Below are positions 24,455-35,348 of a stretch of DNA of 64,000 bases, piece after piece. Under the pieces are notes generated by a model. The model ran no database searches and was not told the DNA's origin. It saw only the letters and a program-made list of their open reading frames with translations. This DNA comes from Agriotes lineatus. Its lineage: Eukaryota; Arthropoda; Insecta; Coleoptera; Elateridae. Made by a program: the position numbers and the translations under genes. The DNA lies in NCBI GenBank assembly GCA_940337035.1, contig CALNHX010003564.1, positions 1 to 64,000 on the forward strand, written 5' to 3'. The number at the start of each line of letters is the position of its first letter. Position 1 is the stretch's first letter.

Positions 24455-25860
24455 TCCCTCGTATAAAAGGCGAAGGAAGTATAATCGCGAAAAGATCACC
24501 TTCCGAGATTTCTTCAGATCTTCACGCTTCAGAGTGCCTAGATGACGAAAAACAGGTTTTCTCTGTTGGCGGTATAACTCAAAAACTATTATTTTCATAA
24601 TGACGATATTTTGCATGCAGATTATATGTCTACCTAACATGAATCCGAGAAAATTTCGGACAAATATATACAGGGTGAGCACCTTAAGAAATTAAGTTTT
24701 GTTTATTTTTGCGTTAAGTGGGAAATAGATTAAAGTAATAATTTGCACATAGGTCAGACTTTACACTTGACGAAAATAGGACCCGACAAATACAAGATAA
24801 GATCGCAAAAATTCAAAGAGTTTTAACAATAACACCGTCCGCTTAAATACAGTCGCTCGTCTCACATATCAGCGAGCCTGCATGACGCAGTACAATTTAC
24901 CGATGGGTTTACGATTGCATCCGCAGATGATGCAGATCGAATCCTTCCCCGGTAATTTTTTTAATTTGATAATTGATTTTATTTGCATAAGCAAAGTGTT
25001 AATATATTGTTAGCTCTATTTTTCTTTGATTTTAAAAATTGTTTAGAGACTTGTGTGGCACGTTCAGAGTAAAACAATTTACAGTTTTGTTTTGTATTTA
25101 TATAAAAAAAACAAAATATAAATACAGAAGTGAAGAGCCGCATTTATAAATCTACGATACGACCAATACTAACATATGGTGCAGAAACACGGGGGGGATA
25201 CACAAAAAACTAGACAGATGGTTGAAACAGCTGAGATGAAAACTTTAAGAAAAACAAGTAAAGATAGAATACGAAGCGAAGACATAAGGAACCAGTGTAA
25301 CATACAATCAATAAACTAATGTATATCCACTAGAAGGAGAGAATGGAATAACCTCACCCAAAGAATGAACGAAGATCGGATAGTCCGGATAGGAAGGGAC
25401 AGATCACCAAGAGGAAGACGGTCCCCTGGAAGACCAGCAAGAAGATGGAAGGAGTCGTAATAATAATGGGAAAAAAACAGGAGAAATTCTAGAATGAAGA
25501 AGGAAGAAGAACAGTTTTGTTTTGAATTTTCTTGTGCTTATAGCTGCTTTAAATAGGACCCAACAGATACAAGATAAGCTCTCAAAAGATTCAAAACGTA
25601 TTAAAAATAAGACTTTTCTATTAAATACAGCCGCTGGGGCTTCATGGCGCAGTTCCGTTAAATAGATGCTGGCGCCGCACTCATTTCAATAGGGCAAGAT
25701 GGCGCAGTACGACTTATCGATGCGGTTACGATCACTACGTAGATGCGACGGCGTTCTGAACCTAGCAAAATCCGATTTTTTTTAAATTTGCAAATTGATC
25801 TAATTCGCTCGAGGAAAGTTCCGCGTAAACTCCTTTACAGATTTTGTTGTCCTTGTAAAG
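24455..25860 (-). repeat. Composite (ACAG)-family repeat, copy 1, minus strand
   Basis: On the minus strand it runs from a head like tgtaaaggagtttacgcgg and cttTcctcg (near 25850) through two tandem versions of a tRNA-like module, a 'tgtatctgttgggtcc' block, an 'aaggtgctcaccctgtatata' block, a block ending in gaaaacctg-type text, and a terminal hairpin acttccttcg...cgagggaagt (24455-24480). It lacks the (ACAG)n tract seen in other copies. The tRNA-like modules read on the plus strand at about 24871-24952 (box B gatcgaatcc) and 25693-25766 (box A tggcgcagta, box B gttctgaacc). A LINE 3' fragment interrupts it at 25095-25510. Confidence 0.7.
25095..25510 (+). mobile_element. 5'-truncated LINE 3' end with 14-bp TSD
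   Basis: Flanked by acagttttgttttg at 25081-25094 and 25511-25524. The insert carries the C-terminal coding relic of a LINE ORF2: an IRPILTYGAET motif, a TAEMKTLRKT block, an EWNNLTQRMNEDRI block and a final Arg/Pro-rich GRRSPGRPARRW motif, in shifting frames with stops. It ends in a gaagaaggaagaagaa tail. This is the usual form of a severely 5'-truncated LINE copy. The motif order matches the C-termini of the LINEs at 49.4-56 kb. Confidence 0.8.
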
Positions 25861-26011
25861 GACCTGGTTTTATAATATTAGTCTAGAGTGCCTTTAATTC
25901 TTCTTACATAATATACAATATAATTAAGGAAAGCTACTTTAATATCAAGTTTAATTTTGGTCGCAAATAATTAAAAGTATTAAAATGAATAAAATACAAA
26001 TACAAATCTGT

Positions 26012-26710
26012 AAAGGGCTTTATGCAGAACTTCCCTCGTCGACAGTGTGACACTAAATAATTTTAAAAATCAAATTAAGTTAGGAGTACAAATATCTTCA
26101 TGTTTCTAATAAATTAAATACATTTTCAAATAAAAAAAATGTATCCCGCGGGGGTTTGAACCCGCCTCATCTGCGGCTATGCAGAATGCTCGATCCTGGC
26201 CGAGGTTCCGCAAAGGATGTAAGTCCGGGGGGATCCCATCTGCGCTATCGCGTCTCTTCGGGAAAAATCGGGCGCGCGCTTCTCATGAAGAGCGCGATGT
26301 AATGGTTGAACTATTTTCACTCTTTTGTGACATTATCCTTTATCGGTTGAGTCTTATTTTCAGCAAATGTAAAGCCTGACCTATGTGAAAGTTATTACTT
26401 CCTTTTATTTCAAAATTAACACCAAAATAAACTAAACTTTATTCTTTTAAGGTGCTCACCCTGTATATATTTGTATGAAATTGAACCGGTTTCATGCGAG
26501 GTAGATATATAATATGTATGCAAAATGTCTTCCTCCGACAAATAGTTTTTGAGCTATACTGCCAACAGACAGACAGACAGACAGACAGACAGACGGACAG
26601 ACAGACAGACTGACGGAATTGAGAAAACGTGATGATCTGAAAAAATCTCGGAAGGTGATTTTTTCGTGATTACAATACTTCCTTCGTCTTTCAGACGAGG
26701 GAGAGAAGTA
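26012..26710 (+). repeat. Composite (ACAG)-family repeat, copy 2
   Basis: Head tgtaaagggctttatgcagaacttccctcg at about 26012-26041 (two short blocks), then an AT stretch. A tRNA-like module in the opposite orientation follows (box B on the minus strand is the complement of gggtttgaacccg near 26153). Then come the 'aaggtgctcaccctgtatatat' block, an (ACAG)n microsatellite (about 26569-26620), the gaattgagaaaac block, and a terminal hairpin cttccttcgtc...gacgaggg. It lies head-to-head with copy 1. The 66-codon frame 26179-26379 is chance. Confidence 0.8.
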
Positions 26711-27282
26711 ATAATAATAAGTTTAAAAATCAAATTAATGTTTTCCTGATATTTTAAACCTTTTCTATACCGTTCTTTACTTTTAATATTTTTTTTATTA
26801 TATTGGCAGTGAGCAAAGTAGGATAGATGCTTTTCTAAAATCAGTTTTTGGAAGTGAACTTTCCAGCGTAGAATAAAATCTGTTTTAAAATATTTCTACC
26901 GTGAATTCAACAACGGTTACGTTCTCTAAATTGCTGAATAAAATTAGATCTTTTAAAACTGTACTGCAGAATGTCTAAATTAGATTGATCCTCTTTCCTA
27001 TTAATGACATATTCAACTTTACTTTACCAAAAGGGGAGGGTGACAAGCATCTTCCGAAAAAAGTGGAACATAATAGTCAGCAGCTGCCACAAATTGTCGT
27101 ACCAAAGCAAGGTTAACTAACGATTATTAAAGTTTAAAACATTATTGAACTGGTTCAGACCATGAACTGTTCGTGCATAATTTGTAAAGCAGCTGATGTG
27201 CTGTACAAATTAAAATTCCCAAAATGATGCACATTTTCTTATAATACTAAAAGGTTGAGGTTAAAGTTACCATGAAGTAAGT
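26711..27282. other. No recognised gene, 0.57 kb
   Basis: AT-rich non-coding DNA between two mobile elements. No motif noted. Confidence 0.5.
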
Positions 27283-27284
27283 TA

Positions 27285-29916
27285 TACAGGGTGATATTTA
27301 AGTACGTAGCCAAACTTCAAGAGGTAATTCTTTGAGTGATTTTAAGAAGAAAAGTTTATGTAAACATAGGTCCGGTAATGCTTCGTTTTCAAGATACAGA
27401 GTGTCAAACATTTTTAAAAAATCATTTTCTCGTAAAAATTTTAATAACCCTTCAGCCGATTTTGTTGAAATTTGTCAGTGTTATTTATGGTAGAAAGGGG
27501 CTAATTTAGCCCTAACTAGATTAAAATTATTAAGTTCAGTGGCGTCCCGGTGGGCACCTTAACCAATATTTTTGACAAAAGAAATGTGCGCCATTGACTT
27601 TTTTCGCATTAAGTAGCTAAAAATACAACTTTTTTATTTCTTTAATTTTTTTCGTATCTTGCTTCGTTTTCGAGAACAAAATAAAAACCACTTTATTGCA
27701 TGTCATTGCTTTGTTGCATGAAAAAAAATAACTACGAAACTAGCAAGAGCTGTTTGTAGTGTACCTGTTAAAGTGGTTTTTATTTATGATTTAGCAGTTA
27801 AAACTATACGGAAATTTAAAAAAAGATCAAACAAGAAAAACGCTTTATTAAAACCACACTTAAACAAATGGTACGCAATTTTTTTTAGTAAAAAAACATT
27901 TAACAATAACTAACACAAACTTATAATAGTTGCTGAAAATGTCCTCCTTCAACTTCAATGCAAGCATAAGCTCGTCTTAACATCGATTGCCGAACACGTT
28001 GAAATATTCCCGGCGTATATCTTATCTGATTATATGAATCCCGTATGCGTTGGATTAATTCTTCTTCAGTGTTGACACGAGTTCTATAAACGAGGGATTT
28101 TAAATGCCCCCAAAGGAAAAAATCTAACGGATTTAAATCCGGTGACCTGGGTGGCCATGAATGTGGACCCGCGCGACCGATCTAGTTTTCTCCATAAGTT
28201 GCATCCAGAAATTGACGTGCTACTAAGCTGAAGTGAGGGGGGGGGGCCATCGTGCATGAACCACATTGCTCTTCTTTCTGCCAGTAGGATATCTTCTAAT
28301 AGTTCAGGTAACACAAATTCCAGAAAATGACGATGCTCTTCACCATTTAATCTCGGGGGTAAAAAGAAGGTCCAATGAGATAATCACCTACAATACCAAC
28401 TCAAACATTCACGGAAAATTGTTGATAATTATTTTCTATAACCACATGGGGATTTTCTTCAGCCCAGATATGATTGTTATGAAAGTTCATAATTGAATTT
28501 TCAGCAAAACACCCTTCATCGGTAAACAAAATACTGGATAGAAATGTCGGAGATGCTACCTGTTGTTCCAAAAGCCAAGTGCAATAAACAACTCGTTGGG
28601 GAAAATCGGCAGATAATAACGCTTGAACACGCTGCATGTGGTAAGGATACAGTTGATATTCTCGTAAAATCTGCCATACAGTAAAGTGAGAAACGTTTAA
28701 TTGTTGTGCAATTCTGCGTGTACTTGTATTGGGACTACGCTCAACTTCATGTAAAACTGCTTCCTCCACCTCAACTGTTCTTACTGTTGCAGGTCTCCCA
28801 ATAACAGCAGCCGACCTTTGAAATGTGCCTGATTCGCACAGCCTTTCATGTATCCTTACAAATATTTGTCTATTTAGTACAAGGCGATGAGGATATTTCT
28901 CTTGATAAATCCGTCTAGCCGCTCTGGAATTGTCTTGGGCCATTCCGTAAACAAAATGCATATCGGCCATTTCTGCGTTTGTAAATTGAACCATTTTCTA
29001 ATATCAGTAACGAATTTTATAGTTTAAAACTCCTAAAAACACTTCAAATAATTATGACGAACGCTCGCACGCACTGTTTAAAGTTAAGTTATGTCAAAGT
29101 CAAATTTGTTTGATCAATTGTTTTTCCTTCCACGACACTCTCAATTTTTTGTTACTTTCAAAACATTGCAGTAATAAATAACCTTATGCATTTTATGTTT
29201 ATTTGTTTTGTCGAAAACAGTTCATCTGAGCGAAAAAATTTAAAGGTGACTGGTGTATTTTTAATTGCTTAATCATAAATAAAAATAACTTTATTGCATG
29301 TCCATGGACAGCAAAAAAATCATTTTTTAATAATTAATAAAACACAAAAAATATTTTTTAGCTAGCATTAATTTTGATAACAATTTCTAAGACTAAAATA
29401 GACTATTGATATGGAAAAAAATTAACAGGTACCTACACCCCAGTTTTTGATAGTTTGGTTTTTTTAATTTTTTATTATGTTGTCCCAGTGATATGCAATA
29501 AAGCCATTTTTATTTTTTTCTCGAAAACGGAGCAAGATACAAAAAAAATAAAGAGACAAAAAAGTTGTATTTTTAGCTGCTTAATGCGAAAAAAAATATA
29601 AAAGTTCTAAAGAAGTCAGTGGTGCACATTTTTTTGTCAAAAATATTGGTTAAGGTGCCCCCCGGGACACCACTGAACTTAATAATTTTAATCTAGTTAG
29701 CCCCTTTCTACCATAAATAGCAATGACAAATTTCAACAAAATCGGCTGAAGGATTATTAAAATTTTTACGAAAAAATGATTTATAAAAAAAGTTTGACAC
29801 CCTGTATCTTAAAAACGAAGCATTACCAGACCTATGTTTATATAAACTTTTCGTCTTCGAATCACTCAAAGAATTACCTCTTGAAGTTTGGCCACGTACT
29901 TAAATAACACCCTGTA
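27285..29916. mobile_element. Long-TIR IS630/Tc1/mariner-superfamily element
   Basis: A 2632-bp element starting TACAGGGTG and ending CACCCTGTA, with TA at 27283-27284 and 29917-29918. The arms pair over roughly 400 bp or more (for example taagtacgtagccaaacttcaagaggtaattc at the left against its complement at the right, and a cagtggcgtcccgg block against ccgggacaccactg). The centre holds a decayed transposase on the minus strand. It is the only member of this TIR family in the window with coding sequence, so it is the best model for what mobilised 261-979, 1100-4683 and 47316-47543. Confidence 0.88.
27921..28994 (-). pseudogene. Decayed Tc1/mariner-like transposase with N-terminal HTH domain
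   Basis: The minus-strand start at 28994 opens a 197-codon frame. It has an N-terminal helix-turn-helix region resembling DUF4817 (FTNAEMADMHFVYG), a second HTH (RRIAQQLNVSHFTVWQILRE), and the first catalytic Asp in ILFTDEGCF. The frame ends at 28401. The rest is readable in other frames: MWFMHDGPPP holds the second Asp (codon 28249-28251), and RSPDLNPLDFF holds the third Asp (codon 28122-28124). The two lie about 42 codons apart, suggesting DD41D-like spacing rather than DD34D. The final codons end at the TAA complement of 27921-27923. At least two frameshifts interrupt it, one at a run of ten G (about 28237-28246). It is probably inactive. Confidence 0.8.
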
Positions 29917-29989
29917 TATAAGATCATGGACTTCAGGCGGAAAATAAACGCAACGTGAGTAATTTTTATTTCTCTCAATATATATCTTC

Positions 29990-30458
29990 ACCCAATTATT
30001 CTCGTTCGAAGTTTAGTAATTGGCAATTCTCGTCATTTGAAAATTGTTCACGGTCTGTGCGAAAGACCGATAAGTCATTGGAGAAGAGTAGCGTTTCAGA
30101 TAAAATAATTATATCGCGTTCCGAAAGAGCCTTAGGTGCATTAAGCTTAAATGTATTAGTTTTCGTTACTAATCCACAAATATTTTGGTATAACACATTC
30201 AAAGGACGGTATTTTTTATTATCGGATATCGTTCAAATCAGCAACTGAGTTTATGACAAACATGCGACCATTGTCTTGTTTCCGTAACAAAATGTTTCCA
30301 TTCAATAAAGCTGTAGCATTTCTCTTATCGCGTTTAGCCAAAATATTATTTTGGAGACTTAGAGGTATGGTATCTATCTGTGGTTGTTTCAGGTTTTTGT
30401 TGCTTGCCAAAGGCAATATTCGATGGTTTCTAACGGTGGCATGCTGAACCACTCTCAC
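29990..30458 (-). pseudogene. LINE fragment: ORF1 end and ORF2 endonuclease start
   Basis: On the minus strand 30458-30219 reads as an ORF1-like C-terminal region (SLQNNILAKRDKRN, then NGNILLRKQDNGR and a final VADLNDI). This resembles the FP-protein-like end of some insect LINE ORF1 proteins. It is followed in another frame at 30202-29996 by the opening of an APE-type endonuclease domain (NVLYQNICGLVTKTNTFKL, then DIIILSETL, the catalytic Glu of the SET motif). The order ORF1 then ORF2 matches a Jockey/CR1-like LINE. Only about 470 bp survive. The ORF1 assignment is weaker than the endonuclease one. Confidence 0.65.
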
Positions 30459-30460
30459 CA

Positions 30461-31002
30461 GGATATCTCATTGATTACCATCCATCCTCTCCGTAATCTG
30501 CATTTTTATGTTTAATAGAATAGTACAATTTTGAAGTTAATAATCACATCAAGCTGGGTTGTTGCATTCAAAACAATTCAGAAAATGATTATTAATATAT
30601 TGCCACGATTTTCACTTGTACGTTGAAGATTTTTACAAGTTAATGTAATGAGTAACCAATAAAGTTCAATTTGCAAAAGGAAAATTACCGACACAAACAG
30701 ATGTTCTGCCGTAGAATTTATTCGACCGTTTGTAAACAGGCTCATCTAGGGCATAAGTTTGTTTCAAAAGTAAAATTTAGGAGATTCTTGTAAATAGTAG
30801 CCACATCTAGATAATTTAAGTTAAAAACAAATGCAAACTACGTCTCACAAACACAGCACCTAGTACAATTCGGGTTGCTTTTCAGGTTTTTCGGAAAAAT
30901 GTGGGATTATGTTTTGGCGAAACTAAGCTAAAATACACCTGGAAATTATATTTTTAGACACAAATAGAGCCAGCAACCATATAGGGAGCTATGTTAGCTT
31001 TA
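30461..31002. other. No recognised gene, 0.54 kb
   Basis: AT-rich spacer between a LINE fragment and a foldback element. No motif noted. Confidence 0.5.
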
Positions 31003-31004
31003 TA

Positions 31005-32210
31005 GTAGAGAGGCCAACCTAAATTAACACGTCAAATAACGATTTTCGTGGGACTGAGTAGATTTATACCGACAAGTGGCAGCTTCTTATTCGGTGGTGT
31101 TTCCTAAGTATAAAAAATAATGTTGTCGGTTTCTCAGCCTGTGGAGTGAGGAGCTATGACGTCACAAATATGACCATTCTTGGTTCCAGGTTTTAGTACA
31201 ATAAAACTAGGGTTTGACCCAAACATAAAAAAAAATTCTACCCGGTAGCAAACTGTTTAGTACTTTACTCTTAGTAAGTGGTAAAAAGTTGCGCAACATT
31301 GCACCTCGGGTTTAGGAGGGAGGTGGGTGGATAGGTGATAAAATTGTAGGTTTCAACAGTTTTCGCAAATATTTCGTTAACTATGAGGTTTAGCACAAAC
31401 TTTATCTTATACAATATTAATGGTCTTACGCATTTTTTACTTCCAGACGAAGGTTACGGAGATATGAAAGAGGTAATGATGTCATTATTTTCCAGTTAAC
31501 TTGGAGTTCATCGTACTCACTTGAAAATGAGTATGTTTCGTTATAAAGAATACTTAGTGATACATCAATAACATAAGAAAATTCGTATATGTGTACTACT
31601 AAATCTGGGTCTGCATTTGGGTTGTTAAAAGTCATCAGCATTGTGTAAAGCTCCTTGTCACGTTGCACGCTTTCAGAAGGCGTTATTTTTTCCTCTCTAT
31701 AAATTGAAGAAACGGTATCACATCCGGCGAAAGTGTAAACTGTCAAGAGAACATTATTCATTTCCTTGATACCACGCTGAATGTCTCAAATGCACTAAAC
31801 TTTTTCTTCTTGGTTACCTTTCTTCGGTACAACTCATAGTTAACGAGATATTTGCTAAAAACTGTCGAAATCTATTATTTTACCACCTTTCCAACTGCCT
31901 CCCGCCTTAATCCGACCCTTAGCTTTGTGCAACTTTTTACCATTTACTAAGAAGAGGGTACTAAACAGTTTGCTGCTGGGTAGAATTTTCTTTTTTTGAT
32001 ATTTGGGTTAAACCCTAGTTTTACTGTACTAAAACCGGGTACCAAGAATCGACATCTTTCTGACGTCATAGCTCCTCACTCTACAGGCTGAGAAAGCGAC
32101 AACAGGATTTTTTCTACTGAAGAAACACCGCTGATTGCGATGGTATCACTTGTCGGTATAAACCTACTCAGTCCCACGAAAATAATTATTAATTCTCTTG
32201 GCCTCCCTAC
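31005..32210. mobile_element. Foldback element carrying a gene fragment
   Basis: The ends are gtagagaggcc and ggcctccctac, with TA on both sides (31003-31004 and 32211-32212). The arms of about 400 bp pair imperfectly: cgtgggactgagtaggttta-like, gtgaggagctatgacgtca, aaactagggttt and aactttttaccactt blocks all recur inverted. Between the arms (about 31425-31780) is a 336-bp coding fragment on the minus strand and no transposase. Size 1206 bp. This is a TA-inserting foldback that has captured a piece of a gene. Confidence 0.85.
31426..31761 (-). pseudogene. Captured fragment of an uncharacterised 'GCDT' protein family
   Basis: A 111-codon frame inside the foldback element. It contains FAGCDTVSSIY near the start and DKELYTMLMTFNNPNADPDLV in the middle. 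From memory, a similar block (usually HAFTGCDTTSA...GK) occurs in a group of uncharacterised arthropod and cnidarian proteins, followed by a C-terminal Cys-rich domain. The frame here ends without that Cys-rich domain, and its upstream part is missing too, so it is a partial copy. A Cys-rich C-terminal fragment that looks like the next part of the same family lies at 33594-34135 on the opposite strand. Function unknown. Confidence 0.6.
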
Positions 32211-32212
32211 TA

Positions 32213-33590
32213 TCAGTGGGTACAGATTAAAACATGTTAAACAAGCTTTTTTGCGATACAGTGCTTCTAACTGAGCTTGTATGATACCAAACGTACAATG
32301 CATTCGGTTAAAGTGCGTTTAGAACCGGGTTTGAACAACAGAAATCGCATACTCGGTGAACTAGCGAAGCAGATGGGGCCGTTGATGTACGCTAGACCTG
32401 CTATCGGAACTGGCCTGGGATCTATTGGAGGCTGAGGTCGCCGGCAACACAGAATTGGGGTGGCAGCTGCAGAACTCAAAGGCCGTAGCTGAGGAGCATA
32501 TTGTGCACATAAAAGCTATAAACTTACGTAACAGTGAAATTAGCTGTTACAAGCCAATTATTGCACCAAATATGCTCCATGAGGTTCCCGTGCAGCCTAT
32601 AGGGTAGGCACATACTTGGAGGTTTTGCTCAACATATTAAAGCCGAAATTGTAGGATGCAAGGGTCACGTCAGTCAATGTTCACAAATCTTAGTGAATAA
32701 AAATTTAGCCTCATTGATAATATTCACACACGTGCAGCAGGGCTGTGGAACCACCTTTCAGGCAACACATCTGGATTTTGTGTAAGGCCCTATTCATGTT
32801 AAAACGCTTCAACACGAAACCATGTCGGATCGACGTAAAATTCGGGATACTTGCGTTTCAAAATGCGGTAAAGACAATGGTGCAATTCATTTTGCGTTGG
32901 ATGTAACGTTTTTGATTATTTAGCGTAAGCATCTTTTTAATTTACGTTTCGATTTGGTTTTAATTTATTTTGCGCCTCATTTTAAACTTATTTTTCAAAA
33001 GATTTCAATTGCAGCCAATTGATGTCTTTATGACCTTCTATTTTGTCGAGTGTATAAAATAAAAGGACGCCGAATTTCAGGAAACTTAATAATTTTATTT
33101 CGACGAAGAAACCTTGCTTCGTCGTAGTCTTTTTATAGGTTAAGTTGATTTTTGTGATGTGACGCATGTTTCAATTTGTTAATGCATCAGTCACTTAGTG
33201 CAAATACATAGCTGCCGTTTGTATACGGCGTTTTCAGGCAAACTTAGCATTAATTTGTCCTGTTTGGTGAATTTGTACAACTTCTTCGAAGGAATCTGGT
33301 TTTGGAGAATTTCAAAGGTGGATTTCTCCTGCATCGCGTCCTATGGAGCAAAGATGATACTTTCTCCATCGTTCTCAATAGATAAATCAACTATTTGCAA
33401 ACTCATTTCGGTTCAAATATTGTTGTTGTATTCAACGGTTACTCAGACTATAGTAAAAACATAAAAGTCATGGAGCAGTTGAGACAAACCGCCGCTCTTT
33501 CAACATCTTACTAAATTCGCTTTGATGTAACAATGATTGTGCTGATCAGTCAAGAAATTTTTTTATCTAATCGATGAAATAAAAAAACTA
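32213..33590. other. No firm gene, 1.4 kb; two overlapping unexplained frames
   Basis: Around 32276-32607 both strands stay open for 55-70 codons and composition rises in G+C. One plus frame reads EPGLNNRNRILGELAKQMG and ends near 32430, and a second reads on to 32607. Neither matches a family I know. A small hairpin (cgacgaag/cttcgtcg) lies at about 33100-33125. A plus-strand ORF at 33198-33464 has no motif. Confidence 0.35.
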
Positions 33591-33593
33591 TCT

Positions 33594-34135
33594 TGGAATT
33601 CTTATTGAACAAATAAGAACTGCAATGTACAATGCTCCACAATCAGAACGTAGTATTGACAATTTGAGGTACAAACAATTCATCAAATCAACAAGACTTA
33701 GCAGACCGGTGCAACTATCATCTCTTACACCTACAAGTGCAGCGCTCGTCAGCATATCTATCGGGCCTACTTCAGGTCCAAACTTGGTTATGGAAGGATT
33801 TACAACCTGAGAAATGGGGGTGGGTTTTACAAAACGAGATCTTGGAGCCGACGACATTATTGCCACCAGCACCGGACGAACTCTTAAATAGAATCTTCTG
33901 CAATTGCAAGAAAGGTTGTGGCGCGAACTGTGGATGTAAGAAAGTAAAGTTGCAGTGCTCCACAGTTTGTGGCCAGTGTCACGGACAAGCATGCCTCAAC
34001 GCTTCATCAATATCAAACGATTTGGATGAGGAAAGTGAATTTGTTGAGTCAAATGTGACGGAAAACGAGGATGACGTTAATGATGCGGAAATTAAATTTG
34101 GGCGACCAGAAGAAGAGGATGACGACGAGGAATAG
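33594..34135 (+). pseudogene. C-terminal Cys-rich fragment of an uncharacterised protein family
   Basis: The first part (33625-33745 region) reads SERSIDNLRYKQF...LTPTSAAL, then a frameshift near 33745. The second frame continues WLWKDLQPEKWGW, LLPPAPDELL and a dense Cys cluster: IFCNCKKGCGANCGCKK, then CSTVCGQCHGQACLN. It ends with an acidic tail (EEDDDEE) and stop at 34133-34135. The Cys pattern (CxC, C, CxC, C, C, C, C) suggests a metal-binding, tesmin/CXC-like knuckle. The order LPPTSAA - EEWGW - PPAPD - Cys-rich is, as I remember it, the C-terminus of the same family whose 'GCDT' block sits at 31426-31761. No upstream exons are seen, so it is a relic or a single exon. Confidence 0.6.
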
Positions 34136-34429
34136 GAATGTTGAGACGCGTGTCTCTAATTAACTTTGTACAGTGTACTATGCATCTAGCTCCGCAGTTT
34201 ATATAGTGTTATCCCATAAACGGATGTGCGCTTCTCACTTTCCGCGTTGTATCTCGAAAACGATTGACCATCTGAAAAAATGCATAGAACCAAACTTGTA
34301 GAGAATTTTATGCTCTACAACTTTTGTAATAACATTTAACGACTATCGACGAATAGGAAGCGAGATATTTGCACAAACCAATTTTTGTGAACTTTGACCT
34401 TTGATATCTTAAAGCGCTTTACTCAGTAC

Positions 34430-34919
34430 TTCCCTCGCAAGTGGAAGTTTTGAAACTAACAATTTTTAAAATATCGAAGGAAAAAATTATTTAATTTTTT
34501 AAGGTCTACCTTGTATGTGTTGGATAGAAAATACGCCCATTTTCATCAAGGGCAAAAGCAAGTGCAAACTACTACTTTTATTTAACTCATAGTTGCCGAA
34601 CTAAAGCAATAATAGACAAAATGTGGTGCTCACTCTGTATATATTTAACCGGAAGTATATTTTGTTTTGAGCCAAATAGATATCTAATATACGTGCAAAA
34701 TCTTCTCTTCCTCCAACAAACAATTTCTGAGCTACACCACCAACACGCCGACAGACACACAGACAGACGTACAGACGGACAGATAGACAGGGAGGTAAAT
34801 TTGAGAAAACCTGTTTTTCGTCATCTAGGGACCCTCAAACGTGAAGATTTGAAGAAATCTCGGAAAGTTATTTTTTTTGCGATTACAATAGTTCCTTCGT
34901 TTTTCAGGCGAGAGAAGTA
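34430..34919 (+). repeat. Composite (ACAG)-family repeat, copy 3 (internally deleted)
   Basis: Head cttccctcgcaagtgg at about 34430, a short AT stretch and a 'tgtgttggatag...cccattttcatcaagggc' block. Then a 'ggtgctcactctgtatatattt' block, a decayed (ACAG)n tract (about 34748-34790), gagaaaacctgtttttcgtc, and the terminal hairpin cttcgtttttcaggcgagagaagt. The tRNA-like module present in other copies is missing. The ORF 34621-34920 simply crosses this repeat. Confidence 0.8.
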
Positions 34920-35210
34920 AAAATTGTATATTTTTATTTCATACTGATGTCAAAAATAACATTTTTCGGATTATTTATGGTACAAAAAATGGAACATAGT
35001 ACTTTAAAGTAAAATTTTAAAGTTCAATTACATTAAAACTTATTTGTTTTGCAACTGTCAAAAAGCCGTCACTTTTTTTTGCTTGATTTTGAATCGTGAA
35101 ATAGCACATTTGTTTATAGTAAAATAAAGCCTTGACAACGTAAAAAAAAGACTTTTTCCCGCTGCTGATCATGTAGGTTAGTGATACAGCCTTAGTAACA
35201 AAACGTGTAA

Positions 35211-35348
35211 GGCCCGATTCTACAAACCAAGGATAAAGTTATCCGGGGAATAAATACCCTAGAAACTATTATTGTAACAAATAAAACTATGACAATTATA
35301 CCTCGGATAGCTTATTCCAGGTATATACTTGCATTGTAGAACCGGCCC
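35211..35348. mobile_element. PIF/Harbinger-type MITE with TAA TSD
   Basis: Ends GGCCCGATTCTACAA and TTGTAGAACCGGCC(C), near-perfect inverted partners extending inward through aagttatccg/cggatagctt. The trinucleotide TAA lies on both sides (35208-35210 and 35349-35351). Length 138 bp with no ORF. A 3-bp TWA-type target and GGSCC-type termini are typical of PIF/Harbinger MITEs. Confidence 0.8.

Noticed and set aside
24871..24952. Possible functional tRNA gene
   Set aside because: Box B-like and box A-like sequences are present, but it lacks matching acceptor stems and lies inside a dispersed repeat family.
32267..32607. Genes on both strands of this stretch
   Set aside because: Neither strand matches a known family, and two frames overlap on plus with a shift; left as unexplained.
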